A stretch of 64,000 bases of DNA from UBA6770 sp965660875 (lineage in GTDB: Bacteria; Bacteroidota; Bacteroidia; Flavobacteriales_G; Salibacteraceae): NCBI GenBank assembly GCA_965660875.1, contig CBFIBQ010000018.1, positions 1-64,000 of the forward strand, given 5' to 3'. Shown here one piece after another: positions 9,637 to 17,353 of this stretch; position 1 is the stretch's first letter, and the number at the start of each line of letters is the position of its first letter. The position numbers were made by a program, and so were the translations under genes. The notes below the pieces were generated by a model, which did no database searches, was not told the DNA's origin, and was given only the letters and a program-made list of their open reading frames with translations.

Positions 9637-10188
9637 ATGAAAACATTAGGTATCAGGTTATGGAGTGTGTTACTATTATTCATAGTGGTAAGCAGTTGCA
9701 ATAGAAAAGGTTGTACCGATGAAAATGCAACTAATTATTCCAATAAAGCAAAAAAGGATGACGGCAGTTGTACCTACCCTACTTCGGTCAAAATTATATC
9801 TGTTGAAACTAAGTACTTTCCGGTTCTTGATTTTTCGAATCAACTATGGGATAATGGAACTCTTGCCGACCCATACATTTTGATTGAAGATGAAGCTGAA
9901 AATGAATTACTAAGAACATCGACTTATGAAAATACCCCTCCTCCGATAAAATGGGATATTTCACCGGCGCTAACAATTAACGACTTCTCAAAATTTTTAG
10001 TTTTACACTTATATGACGACGATGGTGGAAGCACCTCAAATTTAATATATGATGAGTCAATCGTTATTGAGGCCTTCTATTTTGGTGAATATACTGCTGA
10101 AGGATCTGGAAAAGGCGAAAAGTACCCACCTTCGATTCAATTTAATTCAAATAATGCATTAATTACGCTAAACCTAACATGGGAATAA
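9637..10188 (+). CDS. Small lipoprotein with GCTDxxAxNY motif and C2-like domain
   Basis: About 183 residues from ATG 9637; an in-frame TTG upstream at 9562 would put 25 hydrophilic residues before the signal peptide. The signal MKTLGIRLWSVLLLFIVVSSC ends in a lipobox (VSSC). It is followed by CTDENATNYSNKAKKDDGSC, a Cys-bounded motif recurrent in Bacteroidota surface proteins. The C-terminal 110 residues (DPYILIEDEAENELL; LVLHLYDDDGGS) resemble a C2-type calcium-binding beta-sandwich, which is an inference from the DPY and D-rich loops. It sits 87 bases after the OmpA gene in the same direction and could be a surface accessory of that operon. Function unknown. Confidence 0.72.
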   Translation: MKTLGIRLWSVLLLFIVVSSCNRKGCTDENATNYSNKAKKDDGSCTYPTSVKIISVETKYFPVLDFSNQLWDNGTLADPYILIEDEAENELLRTSTYENTPPPIKWDISPALTINDFSKFLVLHLYDDDGGSTSNLIYDESIVIEAFYFGEYTAEGSGKGEKYPPSIQFNSNNALITLNLTWE

Positions 10189-10295
10189 CCAAGGTGTTTT
10201 TTATCCACAATTGAAACGTGCTAAAATTACTCTGTCATTGAACTGATTTACATTATTAAAAACTTTTAGGTAAGTTTCTCGTACATTCGGCTGCT

Positions 10296-11096
10296 ATGCA
10301 CATTGGTATTTCCATAATCGTATTTTTTTCCTTGCTCTTAGTGATAATAGGTATCTTTTTATTTCTATATCTACGACAGGAAAAATTGATATTTCTTGCA
10401 GAAAAACTGCCTAGAAATCACGTATTTAATTTCCCTGGAGATGTGGAAGAACGTTTCATGAAATTGGAATCGGGCGAAACCATTCACGCATTACAATTTA
10501 GAGTAAAGGAGCCAAAAGGCATAGTTTTCTATTTTCATGGTAATGCGGGCTCTTTGGCGAGTTGGGGACAATGGGCCAGTGTGTTTCAAGAGCACGGCTG
10601 GGATGTATTTATGTACGACTATAGAGGCTATGGAAAATCGACCGGTTGGATTCACAACGAAACTCAATTGCATGTGGAGGCCGAAGAAATTTTTACTAAA
10701 ATTACACCTGAGTATCAAAACAAACGAGTCATATTATACGGAAGAAGTTTGGGTACGGGTATAGCCTCTAAATTGGCTACGATTCATCAACCAGAGTCGC
10801 TGGTGCTTTGCACGCCTTACTTCAATTTTAACGATGTGGTTAAATACAACTACCCTTTAGTACCCGTTTCCATATTACTCAAATACAAGTTCAAGACCAA
10901 CGAATACCTCAAAGAGCTGTCCTGTCCAATCTATTTGCTACACGGTACAGAGGATGAACTGGTCCCGTACGAATCGAGCAAAAAACTGGAACAATTGGCC
11001 TCAAATATTGAACTAACAACCATTAAAGGCGCGATGCACTCCGATTTGGTAGATTATCCAGAGTTTCGTGAAAAAATAGAAGATATACTTGCCTGA
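10296..11096 (+). CDS. Membrane-anchored alpha/beta hydrolase (BEM46/ABHD13-like)
   Basis: 266 residues. Residues about 4-28 form one N-terminal membrane helix. The hydrolase fold follows: oxyanion HGNAGS (81-86), MYDYRGYGKSTG (107-117), nucleophile elbow GRSLG with Ser151, acid DELVP with Asp220, and GAMHSD with His248. All members of the catalytic triad are present, so an active serine hydrolase is expected. The substrate is unknown; homologs are annotated as esterases or lipases acting at the membrane face. The stop overlaps the next gene's TTG start by 8 bases. Upstream, TACATTCG at 10279-10286 resembles the Bacteroidota -7 box (TAnnTTTG, one mismatch). Confidence 0.85.
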   Translation: MHIGISIIVFFSLLLVIIGIFLFLYLRQEKLIFLAEKLPRNHVFNFPGDVEERFMKLESGETIHALQFRVKEPKGIVFYFHGNAGSLASWGQWASVFQEHGWDVFMYDYRGYGKSTGWIHNETQLHVEAEEIFTKITPEYQNKRVILYGRSLGTGIASKLATIHQPESLVLCTPYFNFNDVVKYNYPLVPVSILLKYKFKTNEYLKELSCPIYLLHGTEDELVPYESSKKLEQLASNIELTTIKGAMHSDLVDYPEFREKIEDILA

Positions 11097-12213
11097 CCCG
11101 CTGCATATCGTTTTGGTTGAACCCTTTTTTGGAGGTTCACATAAGAAATGGGCGCTAGGATTTCAAAGACACACTAAGCACCAAGTTGAAATTCTTTCAT
11201 TAAGCGCGCACCATTGGAAGTGGCGCATGCGCATAGGAGCCGTGGAATTGGCAAAACAATTCAATGAAAAGAAGCTGCAACCCGACATTATTTTAGCCAC
11301 TGACATGTTGGATCTTGCTCAGTTTATGGGTTTAATACATGTGCAATCTAAACCAAAAACCATTCTGTACATGCACGAGAATCAAATCACTTACCCATGG
11401 AGTCAAACGGATCAAGACCTAGATAAAAAAAGGGACTTTCACTATGGGTTTATTAACTTTACTTCTTGCATTGCGGCGGACGAGGTCTGGTTCAACTCAA
11501 ATTACCACCGTACTTCCTTTTTAGGTGCATTGCCTGTTTTTTTAAACCGTTTTCCAGATTATAATCAACATCATTTGCTTGAAACTATCAAAAACAAGTC
11601 AAGAGTAATTCCTGTTGGTATTGAGCCTTTAAACAATAGTAAAAACCTAAAAAATACCCGACCTAGAATTCTTTGGAATCATCGGTGGGAGTTTGATAAA
11701 AATCCGGGTTCATTTTTTAATTGTATGGACCAGTTACAAGCTAAAAACCTACCTTTTGATTTGGTTGTTTTGGGTGAAAAGGGCAACAAACACCCCAAAA
11801 TATTCGATTCTATTGAAAAAAAATATCGCAACGAACTCATACACTTTGGTTATACAGAAAACGCCAGTGAATACAAAGATATTATTGAATCCTGCGACAT
11901 TATTCCAGTCACCTCCAATCAAGATTTTTTTGGTATTTCAGTAGTTGAAAGTATCCTATCTGGAGTTTATCCATTGCTTCCTCAGCGGCTTGCGTACCCC
12001 GAGCACATCCCAAAAGCACTGCACAACAAATTCTTGTATCGGTCCGAAAATGAATTGAACGAAAAGTTAGTGGAACTAGTTCGTAATTGGCCAAAAATGG
12101 AGGTAGATCAGAATTTAATTCAGCATGTAAAACGATACGAGTGGCCTAACATAATAACAGCCATGGATGACGCTATGGAATCTTTAACGGTCAAAAGTGA
12201 CTTAAGTAACTAA
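11089..12213 (+). CDS. DUF3524 glycosyltransferase, tRNA-queuosine alpha-mannosyltransferase (QTMAN)-like
   Basis: 374 residues. The N-terminal half has the DUF3524 signature: EPFFGGSHKKWA (11-22), HHWKWRMRIGA (41-51), ATDMLDL (70-76), MHENQITYPW (95-104), FHYGFINF (117-124) and ADEVWFNSNYHRTSF (130-144). The C-terminal half is a GT4-type donor domain (RILWNHRWEFDKNP about 193-206; GISVVESILSGVYPLLPQ about 278-295). The eukaryotic member, GTDC1/QTMAN, attaches mannose to queuosine at the tRNA-Asp wobble base. That this bacterial protein does the same is inference. It starts at TTG 11089 inside the hydrolase gene, so the two are probably co-translated. No queuosine synthesis gene is visible in the window. 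Confidence 0.8.
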   Translation: MPDPLHIVLVEPFFGGSHKKWALGFQRHTKHQVEILSLSAHHWKWRMRIGAVELAKQFNEKKLQPDIILATDMLDLAQFMGLIHVQSKPKTILYMHENQITYPWSQTDQDLDKKRDFHYGFINFTSCIAADEVWFNSNYHRTSFLGALPVFLNRFPDYNQHHLLETIKNKSRVIPVGIEPLNNSKNLKNTRPRILWNHRWEFDKNPGSFFNCMDQLQAKNLPFDLVVLGEKGNKHPKIFDSIEKKYRNELIHFGYTENASEYKDIIESCDIIPVTSNQDFFGISVVESILSGVYPLLPQRLAYPEHIPKALHNKFLYRSENELNEKLVELVRNWPKMEVDQNLIQHVKRYEWPNIITAMDDAMESLTVKSDLSN

Positions 12214-12240
12214 TTGTTTTTCAAAAGCAACCTACCTTTG
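12214..12240 (+). promoter_or_regulatory. Bacteroidota-type promoter for the MerT-like gene
   Basis: TTG at 12214-12216 (-33 element), 16 bases, then TACCTTTG at 12233-12240, an exact TAnnTTTG -7 element. The ATG at 12250 follows nine bases later. The TTG that could be mistaken for the gene's start is the -33 box itself, which supports the ATG start. Identified by consensus only. Confidence 0.5.
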
Positions 12241-12249
12241 CAGTCGATT

Positions 12250-12603
12250 ATGAATCCAAGCAAAATAAAAACGATACTAGGTGCCAGTTTTTTGGCGGTG
12301 CTGATGCATTCTTTTTGTTGCATTATTCCTTTGGGAATTGCACTAGGTGGCTTATCTGGAGTAGCTGCCTCGCTTTCCTTTATAGAACCAGCTGAACCGT
12401 ACTTAATGCTTTTCTCTGTTATTGCTTTGAGTTATTCTTTTTACATTGTATACAAACCAAAAAAAACGATCGATTGCTCCTGCGAAACACATGAGCAAAA
12501 AACTTGGCTAAATTCCAAAGGCTTTTTGTGGTCAACTACCGTCTTCACTATTTTAATGTATGCTCTGCATCATTTTACTGATGTATTTGGACATACTCAT
12601 TGA
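12250..12603 (+). CDS. MerT-like small membrane transport protein
   Basis: 117 residues with three membrane helices. SFCCIIPLG in the first helix has the vicinal Cys pair followed by Pro that is characteristic of MerT. EPAEPYLML before helix 2 resembles MerT's LEPYRP. A second Cys pair (CSC) lies in the loop before helix 3, as in MerT. MerT moves Hg(II) across the inner membrane to MerA, but no MerP, MerA or MerR is nearby, so the metal may differ or the role may be general thiol-metal handling. The start is ATG 12250, placed just after a good promoter. Its last seven bases overlap the 3' end of the convergent TonB-like gene. Confidence 0.62.
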   Translation: MNPSKIKTILGASFLAVLMHSFCCIIPLGIALGGLSGVAASLSFIEPAEPYLMLFSVIALSYSFYIVYKPKKTIDCSCETHEQKTWLNSKGFLWSTTVFTILMYALHHFTDVFGHTH

Positions 12604-13352
12604 CCAATAAAGTTGTAAGTAATTGTTCCAAATTGCTTTTCTGTCGCTTGCATATCTTCGTTGAAAGTTGAAGTTAGAGCAGCTTGCTCAGCCGCATTAT
12701 GCAGGCATTTATCCTTTGTTTCCGTTTTGTCGGTGTTTATACGCGCAGCCGTTACCTCCCCAAATCTATTGACGGTAATATTAACCACTACTTTACCTCC
12801 ACCTTGACACACATATATTGGATTAATTATACCAATGACACCTTCTGTTCTATTTTTGAGAAAGTAAGTAATGTTGGTACTCTCATCGTGTTTATTGCCC
12901 AAATCAGCATCACCTTTTTCTTTGGTCGTGCGTTTCTTTGGACCATTATCTTCCGACATACTTCCCTCTAAAGAACCAGCTCCCTTTCGCCCTAAATCTG
13001 TAGTGCTTTCGTTTCGGGCCATATCCTCGATTTGTTTGGCTATTTGCTGATCCAGTGCTGCTTTTTCAGCATTACTCAATTCATTGGTAGCTTCGTTTAC
13101 TGCTTGATTGGTTTTAGCTACGGAGTATTTCTTAGCATCTAAACCCTTTTCTTCGAAATTCTTAGGGATTTTTACTTTTTCAATTTCGCTCGTTGGTTTG
13201 GGTGATTCAATCTCCCTTAAACTCATGTTAATGTAAGACCAATCTTTTTTTGAATTAAAGTCAATCTGGACATATGCAAACAAAGCGATAAGCAGCAGAT
13301 GAATTATTGCTGTTATTAAAAGAGCTCGATATGCGTTTTTATCAAATTGCAT
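12597..13352 (-). CDS. TonB-like energy transducer family protein
   Basis: About 251 residues from ATG 13352 (a TTG two codons earlier is possible). A single membrane helix near the N terminus (ALLITAIIHLLLIALFAYVQ) is followed by a Lys/Glu-rich periplasmic linker, including NELSNAEKAALDQQIAKQ. The C-terminal 85 residues (CQGGGKVVVNITVNRFGEV; KCLHNAAEQAALTSTFN) match the TonB/TolA-like C-terminal domain. It has two Cys in that domain that may form a disulfide. No ExbB/ExbD or TonB-dependent receptor is adjacent. In Bacteroidota, stand-alone TonB-domain proteins like this are numerous and often functionally unassigned. It is convergent with the MerT-like gene. Confidence 0.72.
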   Translation of the reverse strand: MQFDKNAYRALLITAIIHLLLIALFAYVQIDFNSKKDWSYINMSLREIESPKPTSEIEKVKIPKNFEEKGLDAKKYSVAKTNQAVNEATNELSNAEKAALDQQIAKQIEDMARNESTTDLGRKGAGSLEGSMSEDNGPKKRTTKEKGDADLGNKHDESTNITYFLKNRTEGVIGIINPIYVCQGGGKVVVNITVNRFGEVTAARINTDKTETKDKCLHNAAEQAALTSTFNEDMQATEKQFGTITYNFIGQ

Positions 13353-13372
13353 GTCCAAGTATAAAAATAAAA

Positions 13373-13400
13373 AGCCCCTCCTTCAATAGAAGAAGAGGCT
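13373..13400 (-). terminator. Rho-independent terminator of the yceI-like gene
   Basis: Read on the minus strand, a 12-bp stem (AGCCTCTTCTTC pairing with GAAGGAGGGGCT, three G-T pairs) with loop TATT is followed by TTTTTATTTTTAT. It lies just downstream of the YceI stop codon. Confidence 0.85.
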
Positions 13401-13431
13401 CTTTGTAAATGTTTGTTACGCTTGCCAAATA

Positions 13432-14061
13432 TTACATTGCAGGCTTTAGCATTATGTTCAATTCAATATCGTCAGCTAATACCATATCTTTCATCGCTTT
13501 GTAAGCTACATCGTAGTCTTGACGGTTGAAAGTTAGGTTACCTGAAATTGCTCCTGTTGACTCATCTACGGTAACGTTTGAAACCGTTTCTGCATTGGTA
13601 TTTCCTCTTATAGTAAGGTTACCCGATACAGTACCTGCAGCCATGTCCGAACCTGTAATTTCAAAACTAGCTGTTGGGTTTTCTTCAACAGCAAAGAAAT
13701 CACCTGTACCTAAATGACCAACCAGTTTTTCTGGAGTATTTTCTTCGGTATAAGCGCTATCCGTTGGGTTGATTGTAGTCATGTCAACAACGAAATTACC
13801 ACCTACAATATCATTTCCTTTCCAGTCTAGTTTTGCCTCTTTTAGCGCTACCGTTCCACTGTGTGAGTAAACACCTACCATTGTTCCTTTCCACTCTACT
13901 GTACTTGCAGCTGGGTCTACAGTTACCGTTTTCATTTCAGCTTCTACTGTCTCAGTTGCAGGAGCAGCTTCTTTTTTCTCTTCCTTTTTTTCTCCACCAC
14001 CGCAAGCAATCATTCCCATAGTCAATAATGCACTAGCAGCTAAAAATGTAATCTTCTTCAT
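13432..14061 (-). CDS. YceI family lipoprotein
   Basis: 209 residues. The signal peptide ends in a lipobox (MIAC, Cys20) followed by GGGEKKEEKKEA, so it is an outer-membrane or periplasmic lipoprotein. The rest matches the YceI lipocalin-like barrel: DPAASTVEWKGTMVG, GGNFVVDMTTINPTD, KLVGHLGTGDFFAVE, ASFEITG, NLTIRG and NLTFNRQDYDV. YceI proteins bind isoprenoid or other amphiphilic molecules in the periplasm. It is a single gene with its own terminator. Its 5' region holds a 12-bp palindrome (14123-14134) and a possible -7 box TACATTCG. Confidence 0.92.
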   Translation of the reverse strand: MKKITFLAASALLTMGMIACGGGEKKEEKKEAAPATETVEAEMKTVTVDPAASTVEWKGTMVGVYSHSGTVALKEAKLDWKGNDIVGGNFVVDMTTINPTDSAYTEENTPEKLVGHLGTGDFFAVEENPTASFEITGSDMAAGTVSGNLTIRGNTNAETVSNVTVDESTGAISGNLTFNRQDYDVAYKAMKDMVLADDIELNIMLKPAM

Positions 14062-14122
14062 AATTTTTGAGTTTTAAATTTTGTTTTGTGGAGCGAATGT
14101 ATAATTAACTTCATTACAATAG

Positions 14123-14134
14123 ATGTATATACAT
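14123..14134. promoter_or_regulatory. Perfect 12-bp palindrome upstream of yceI-like gene
   Basis: ATGTATATACAT is a perfect inverted repeat 62-73 bases before the yceI start and upstream of a possible -7 box (TACATTCG on the minus strand). It could be an operator. AT-rich DNA produces such palindromes by chance, so confidence is low. Confidence 0.2.
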
Positions 14135-14164
14135 TTAAATATTAGGATGTTTTAGGAAATTCTC

Positions 14165-14953
14165 CTACCGTTTAAATAAATGTCCAATGAAAGGAAGCGT
14201 TTTTCTTTGAAGAAATGCGTGTAAAGAAATCGCCAGAATTAAAATTAATGACCATATCGTAGCGGTGTAATAGATTGCTTCGTACGCATCTGCGTGGCGG
14301 TGAGCTATAGCCAATAAAGCCCACACTCCTACGAGTGCAAACTCCCGCATATTGCGTGTTGCTATCATAAATAAATGAAGTAAACCAGCAATTGAAATCA
14401 TCAATAATGTCCAAGTTATTTCAGAAAAAGCAAACGACCACTCCAACTTGGCAAGCCACGCCGAAACGTTCGCTATAGAAGCAACCGAAATCCAACCTGA
14501 ATACAAACAGATGGGCCACCAAACGGCAGAAATGATGGGGAAAGGTGCATCCCAACGCTCCATGTTAAGTCTCAGAATTATCATTATGAGGCTTACCAAA
14601 ATAAACAGCATAACAAGCACTGAAAAACCCGTGTACTCGTTTAACCACACATATAACCACAGCGCGTTTCCCAAATTTGCCAATGTAAGCCAAGGGCCAA
14701 TTTGAGTGATGGTTTCTGAATGTCTATGATTGGAAAACGCCCATATGACTTGAGCGATTCCTAAAACTATCAAGGCAAGAAAAATGACACCCCAAATAGC
14801 AAATGCATACCCAGAAGGGGTAAACAGGTTGTCATATTTGGCACTTATTTCTCCTACGGTCGAATTGCCAATAACGCCCGTATTACTTAAATAGTTCCAA
14901 AAAACTACGGCAAATATTACCGCCGAGTTCAGTATAGCATAAAACTTTTTCAT
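14165..14953 (-). CDS. TspO/tryptophan-rich sensory protein-like membrane protein
   Basis: 262 residues with about seven or eight membrane helices. The segment FTPSGYAFAIWGVIFLAL (about 45-62) resembles the first conserved block of TspO/MBR relatives (PPGWVFGPVWTLLY type), and the sequence is Trp-rich (LWLYVWLNEY; SAVWWPICLYSGWISVA). It is longer than classical TspO (about 160 residues), which fits the extended TspO-like family found in Bacteroidota. Such genes are often found with photolyase and cryptochrome genes, and one such module starts 6 kb away. The ligand (tetrapyrroles or similar) is not established. It is divergent from the SGNH hydrolase gene, with a 24-base shared intergenic region. 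Confidence 0.68.
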   Translation of the reverse strand: MKKFYAILNSAVIFAVVFWNYLSNTGVIGNSTVGEISAKYDNLFTPSGYAFAIWGVIFLALIVLGIAQVIWAFSNHRHSETITQIGPWLTLANLGNALWLYVWLNEYTGFSVLVMLFILVSLIMIILRLNMERWDAPFPIISAVWWPICLYSGWISVASIANVSAWLAKLEWSFAFSEITWTLLMISIAGLLHLFMIATRNMREFALVGVWALLAIAHRHADAYEAIYYTATIWSLILILAISLHAFLQRKTLPFIGHLFKR

Positions 14954-14977
14954 TGAATATTATATCTTAGCCCGCTC

Positions 14978-15688
14978 ATGAAGTCCAAGGTAATCATTCG
15001 TCTGCTTTTAGGAGCATTTTGTGTCGCGATTTTTATAAACGCTGTTAAGGCTCAAGCAGATAGTGTAAATAATCAGCAACCCTTTGTTGTGCGTTACTTG
15101 GCATTAGGTGACTCCTATACTATTGGTGAAGGAGTTGCGGCTGAAGCCTCCTACCCACATCTTTTAGTAAAAGCGATTGCTGACCGTGGCTTTGAAGCGG
15201 AAGCACCCACCATAATTGCCAAAACAGGTTGGACAACAACTCAATTAAAAGATGCCATAGAAAGCAAATCTCTTGAAAGTAACTACGACATTGCATCGCT
15301 GCTTATTGGAGTAAATAATCAATATCAAGGAAAGTCCATAGAGCAATATGAGAAGGACTTTCAAATGCTGCTAAACGAAACTATAAACGCAGTTGGTGGT
15401 AACCCTAAAAGAGTGTTTGTTTTGTCTATCCCCGACTACGGCTGGACGCCATTTGGAAAGGAAAATCAAAGGGAAATAAGCGAACAAATAGCTGCATATA
15501 ACGCAATAAACAAACGAATTGCTGCAGAAAATGGAGTAATGTGGTTTAACATTACTGATCTGTCAAAGAAAGGAATAGAAGATGCTTCATATTTAGCGCC
15601 GGACGAACTCCACCCTTCCGGAAAAATGTATCGGGAATGGATAAACTCAGTCGGTAAAGACGTGCTAGATTTATTGATTTCTAGGTAA
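14978..15688 (+). CDS. SGNH/GDSL-family secreted hydrolase
   Basis: 236 residues with an N-terminal signal peptide (VIIRLLLGAFCVAIFINAVKA). Block I GDSYTIGEG gives the nucleophile Ser46. GVNNQYQG (111-118) is block III with its Asn, and DELHPSG (209-215) holds the catalytic Asp209 and His212. The complete catalytic set supports an active esterase or lipase, but the substrate is unknown. In Bacteroidota such proteins are annotated as GDSL lipases or lysophospholipase L1-like. It begins a short same-strand run with a small membrane protein and a T9SS cargo protein. The divergent promoter region contains TATCTTAG, a one-mismatch -7 box 9 bases from the ATG. Confidence 0.88.
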   Translation: MKSKVIIRLLLGAFCVAIFINAVKAQADSVNNQQPFVVRYLALGDSYTIGEGVAAEASYPHLLVKAIADRGFEAEAPTIIAKTGWTTTQLKDAIESKSLESNYDIASLLIGVNNQYQGKSIEQYEKDFQMLLNETINAVGGNPKRVFVLSIPDYGWTPFGKENQREISEQIAAYNAINKRIAAENGVMWFNITDLSKKGIEDASYLAPDELHPSGKMYREWINSVGKDVLDLLISR

Positions 15689-15720
15689 GAGCGAATACTA
15701 AGCACTAAAATTGAAATGAT

Positions 15721-16143
15721 ATGCACCCAATTTTAAAAAATATTTTAGCAGTTATATTCGGTTGGATCGGCGGATCTGCAGTGAATATTGGTATCTTGTT
15801 TTTAGGCCTAGAGCTCATTCCTGTTGAAGGATTAGCCGAGGACATGAGTAACCTATCGGAATTGATGCCGAATTTCACTTTCAAAAATTTCATATTTCCT
15901 TTTCTAGCGCATGCTTTAGGTACTTTAGCAGGCGCAGCGATTGCAGCAAAAATTGCGGCTAATAACCCCATGATATTTGCATACGTAATTGGTGTATTTT
16001 TTCTTATTGGAGGAATTACGGCCGTCGTGCAATATAACGGTCCACTAAATTTTAATATTATTGACTTACTAATTGCCTACCTACCTATGAGTTATTTGGG
16101 TGGTAAATTGGCGACAAGTACGAAAGGAAAAACACTCCTTTGA
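15721..16143 (+). CDS. Hypothetical small membrane protein (four helices)
   Basis: 140 residues. Hydrophobic stretches near residues 5-30, 58-78, 86-104 and 110-128 suggest four membrane helices with Gly/Ala-rich packing (AHALGTLAGAAIAAKIAANN). No family motif is recognised with certainty. It is 32 bases after the SGNH hydrolase gene and just before the T9SS cargo gene, so it is probably in the same transcript. Function unknown. Confidence 0.7.
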   Translation: MHPILKNILAVIFGWIGGSAVNIGILFLGLELIPVEGLAEDMSNLSELMPNFTFKNFIFPFLAHALGTLAGAAIAAKIAANNPMIFAYVIGVFFLIGGITAVVQYNGPLNFNIIDLLIAYLPMSYLGGKLATSTKGKTLL

Positions 16144-16154
16144 TAAAATTTGAA

Positions 16155-17345
16155 ATGAAACAGATAATACTTGTTCTTTTTGTATTCACTTTCTATAAGA
16201 TTGATTCGAGCGCTCAAATTATAAGCCAGTTTAATTGGAACAATTCCTCCAACGCACCAACAGTTGCCGACGTGGGGCCAAATGCAAGTAGCATTAGTAG
16301 TTCAGCTACTATTTCCGCTGGCGGAGCAGGTGGCACGAATGGTTTAAATGCGGGCTTACCAAAACGCGATCTGGATATGATAATCCCAAATACTGGTGGA
16401 GTGTTTGATGTGGATGGTATTCATATTGAATTTGACTATCAACGAGAGGAATCTTCCGGAACATTTGTGTCAAGGGGAAATAGTTTAAGTATAAATGGAA
16501 CGAGCAATTTATCGGTATCTTACAGAGTCAGTGATGGTTCTGGAGGATATAATACAGTCAATTCTGGCAATCAATACTCCATTCCAAACGACGATACGTT
16601 CAGAAACTATATTTTCTATTATTCGGCCGAATTTGGGTATGGCGCATTACTCGTAAACAATACTGAAGTTTGGAACAATGATGGCCCGGACAATAGACCC
16701 ATGTACTGGACTGGAGCCGGAGATTTCAGAGTTGGTTTCGGATTAGATGGTTCTGGACAAAACAATGCATTTCTCGACAACCTAATTATTGCAGAAATAG
16801 ATCAAGGCCCTTTGCCCATTGCACTGGCTGGGTTTTCAGTTGAGTTATTGGAGGGTAAAGCCGCTATAAGTTGGCAAACTACTAGCGAAATCAACAACAA
16901 CTTTTTTGCTGTAGAACGTTCAAGTGATAGCCAGGAATGGGTTCAATTAGGCTTAATACCCGGGGCAGGAACAAGCAACGTATCCAATGATTACCGCTAC
17001 CAAGATCATCAACCACTAATCGGATATAATTATTACCGCCTCAAACAAGTTGATTTTGACGGAACATACGCTTATTCGACAGTCAAATTTGTAGACAACT
17101 CAAAAGTTGCCGAACAAGAACCCCCACAGATTTACTTTGACAGAACTCAAGGTTTAATTAACATTCTCCATACTGCAGTTCAACCAACTAAAATCAGCAT
17201 TACCAATATGTTGGGCAATCCAATGCACCAATTCGAATTACTTGCTAATTATGACGAGTTCGTCCAAGTTGATGTTTCCCAATTGGACCATGGTGTATAC
17301 ATACTAACAGTTGCTGAAACTGTTTTCAAATTCATTATTCAGTAA
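16155..17345 (+). CDS. T9SS cargo protein with type-A C-terminal sorting domain
   Basis: About 396 residues from ATG 16155 (a TTG at 16140 is five codons earlier). Signal peptide KQIILVLFVFTFYKIDSSAQ. Residues about 20-210 form a beta-rich domain resembling a jelly-roll/LamG-type fold (PNTGGVFDVDGIHIEFDY; LVNNTEVWNNDGP). PLPIALAGFSVELLEGKAAI followed by SWQTTSEINNNFFAVERS is the Fn3-like module common before type-A sorting domains. The last 75 residues (INILHTAVQPTKISITNMLG; QLDHGVYILTV) match a degenerate type-A sorting domain. It should be exported by T9SS and attached to the surface or released; the ligand is unknown. It ends 8 bases before the aldehyde dehydrogenase. Confidence 0.78.
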   Translation: MKQIILVLFVFTFYKIDSSAQIISQFNWNNSSNAPTVADVGPNASSISSSATISAGGAGGTNGLNAGLPKRDLDMIIPNTGGVFDVDGIHIEFDYQREESSGTFVSRGNSLSINGTSNLSVSYRVSDGSGGYNTVNSGNQYSIPNDDTFRNYIFYYSAEFGYGALLVNNTEVWNNDGPDNRPMYWTGAGDFRVGFGLDGSGQNNAFLDNLIIAEIDQGPLPIALAGFSVELLEGKAAISWQTTSEINNNFFAVERSSDSQEWVQLGLIPGAGTSNVSNDYRYQDHQPLIGYNYYRLKQVDFDGTYAYSTVKFVDNSKVAEQEPPQIYFDRTQGLINILHTAVQPTKISITNMLGNPMHQFELLANYDEFVQVDVSQLDHGVYILTVAETVFKFIIQ

Positions 17346-17353
17346 GTGTCCAT

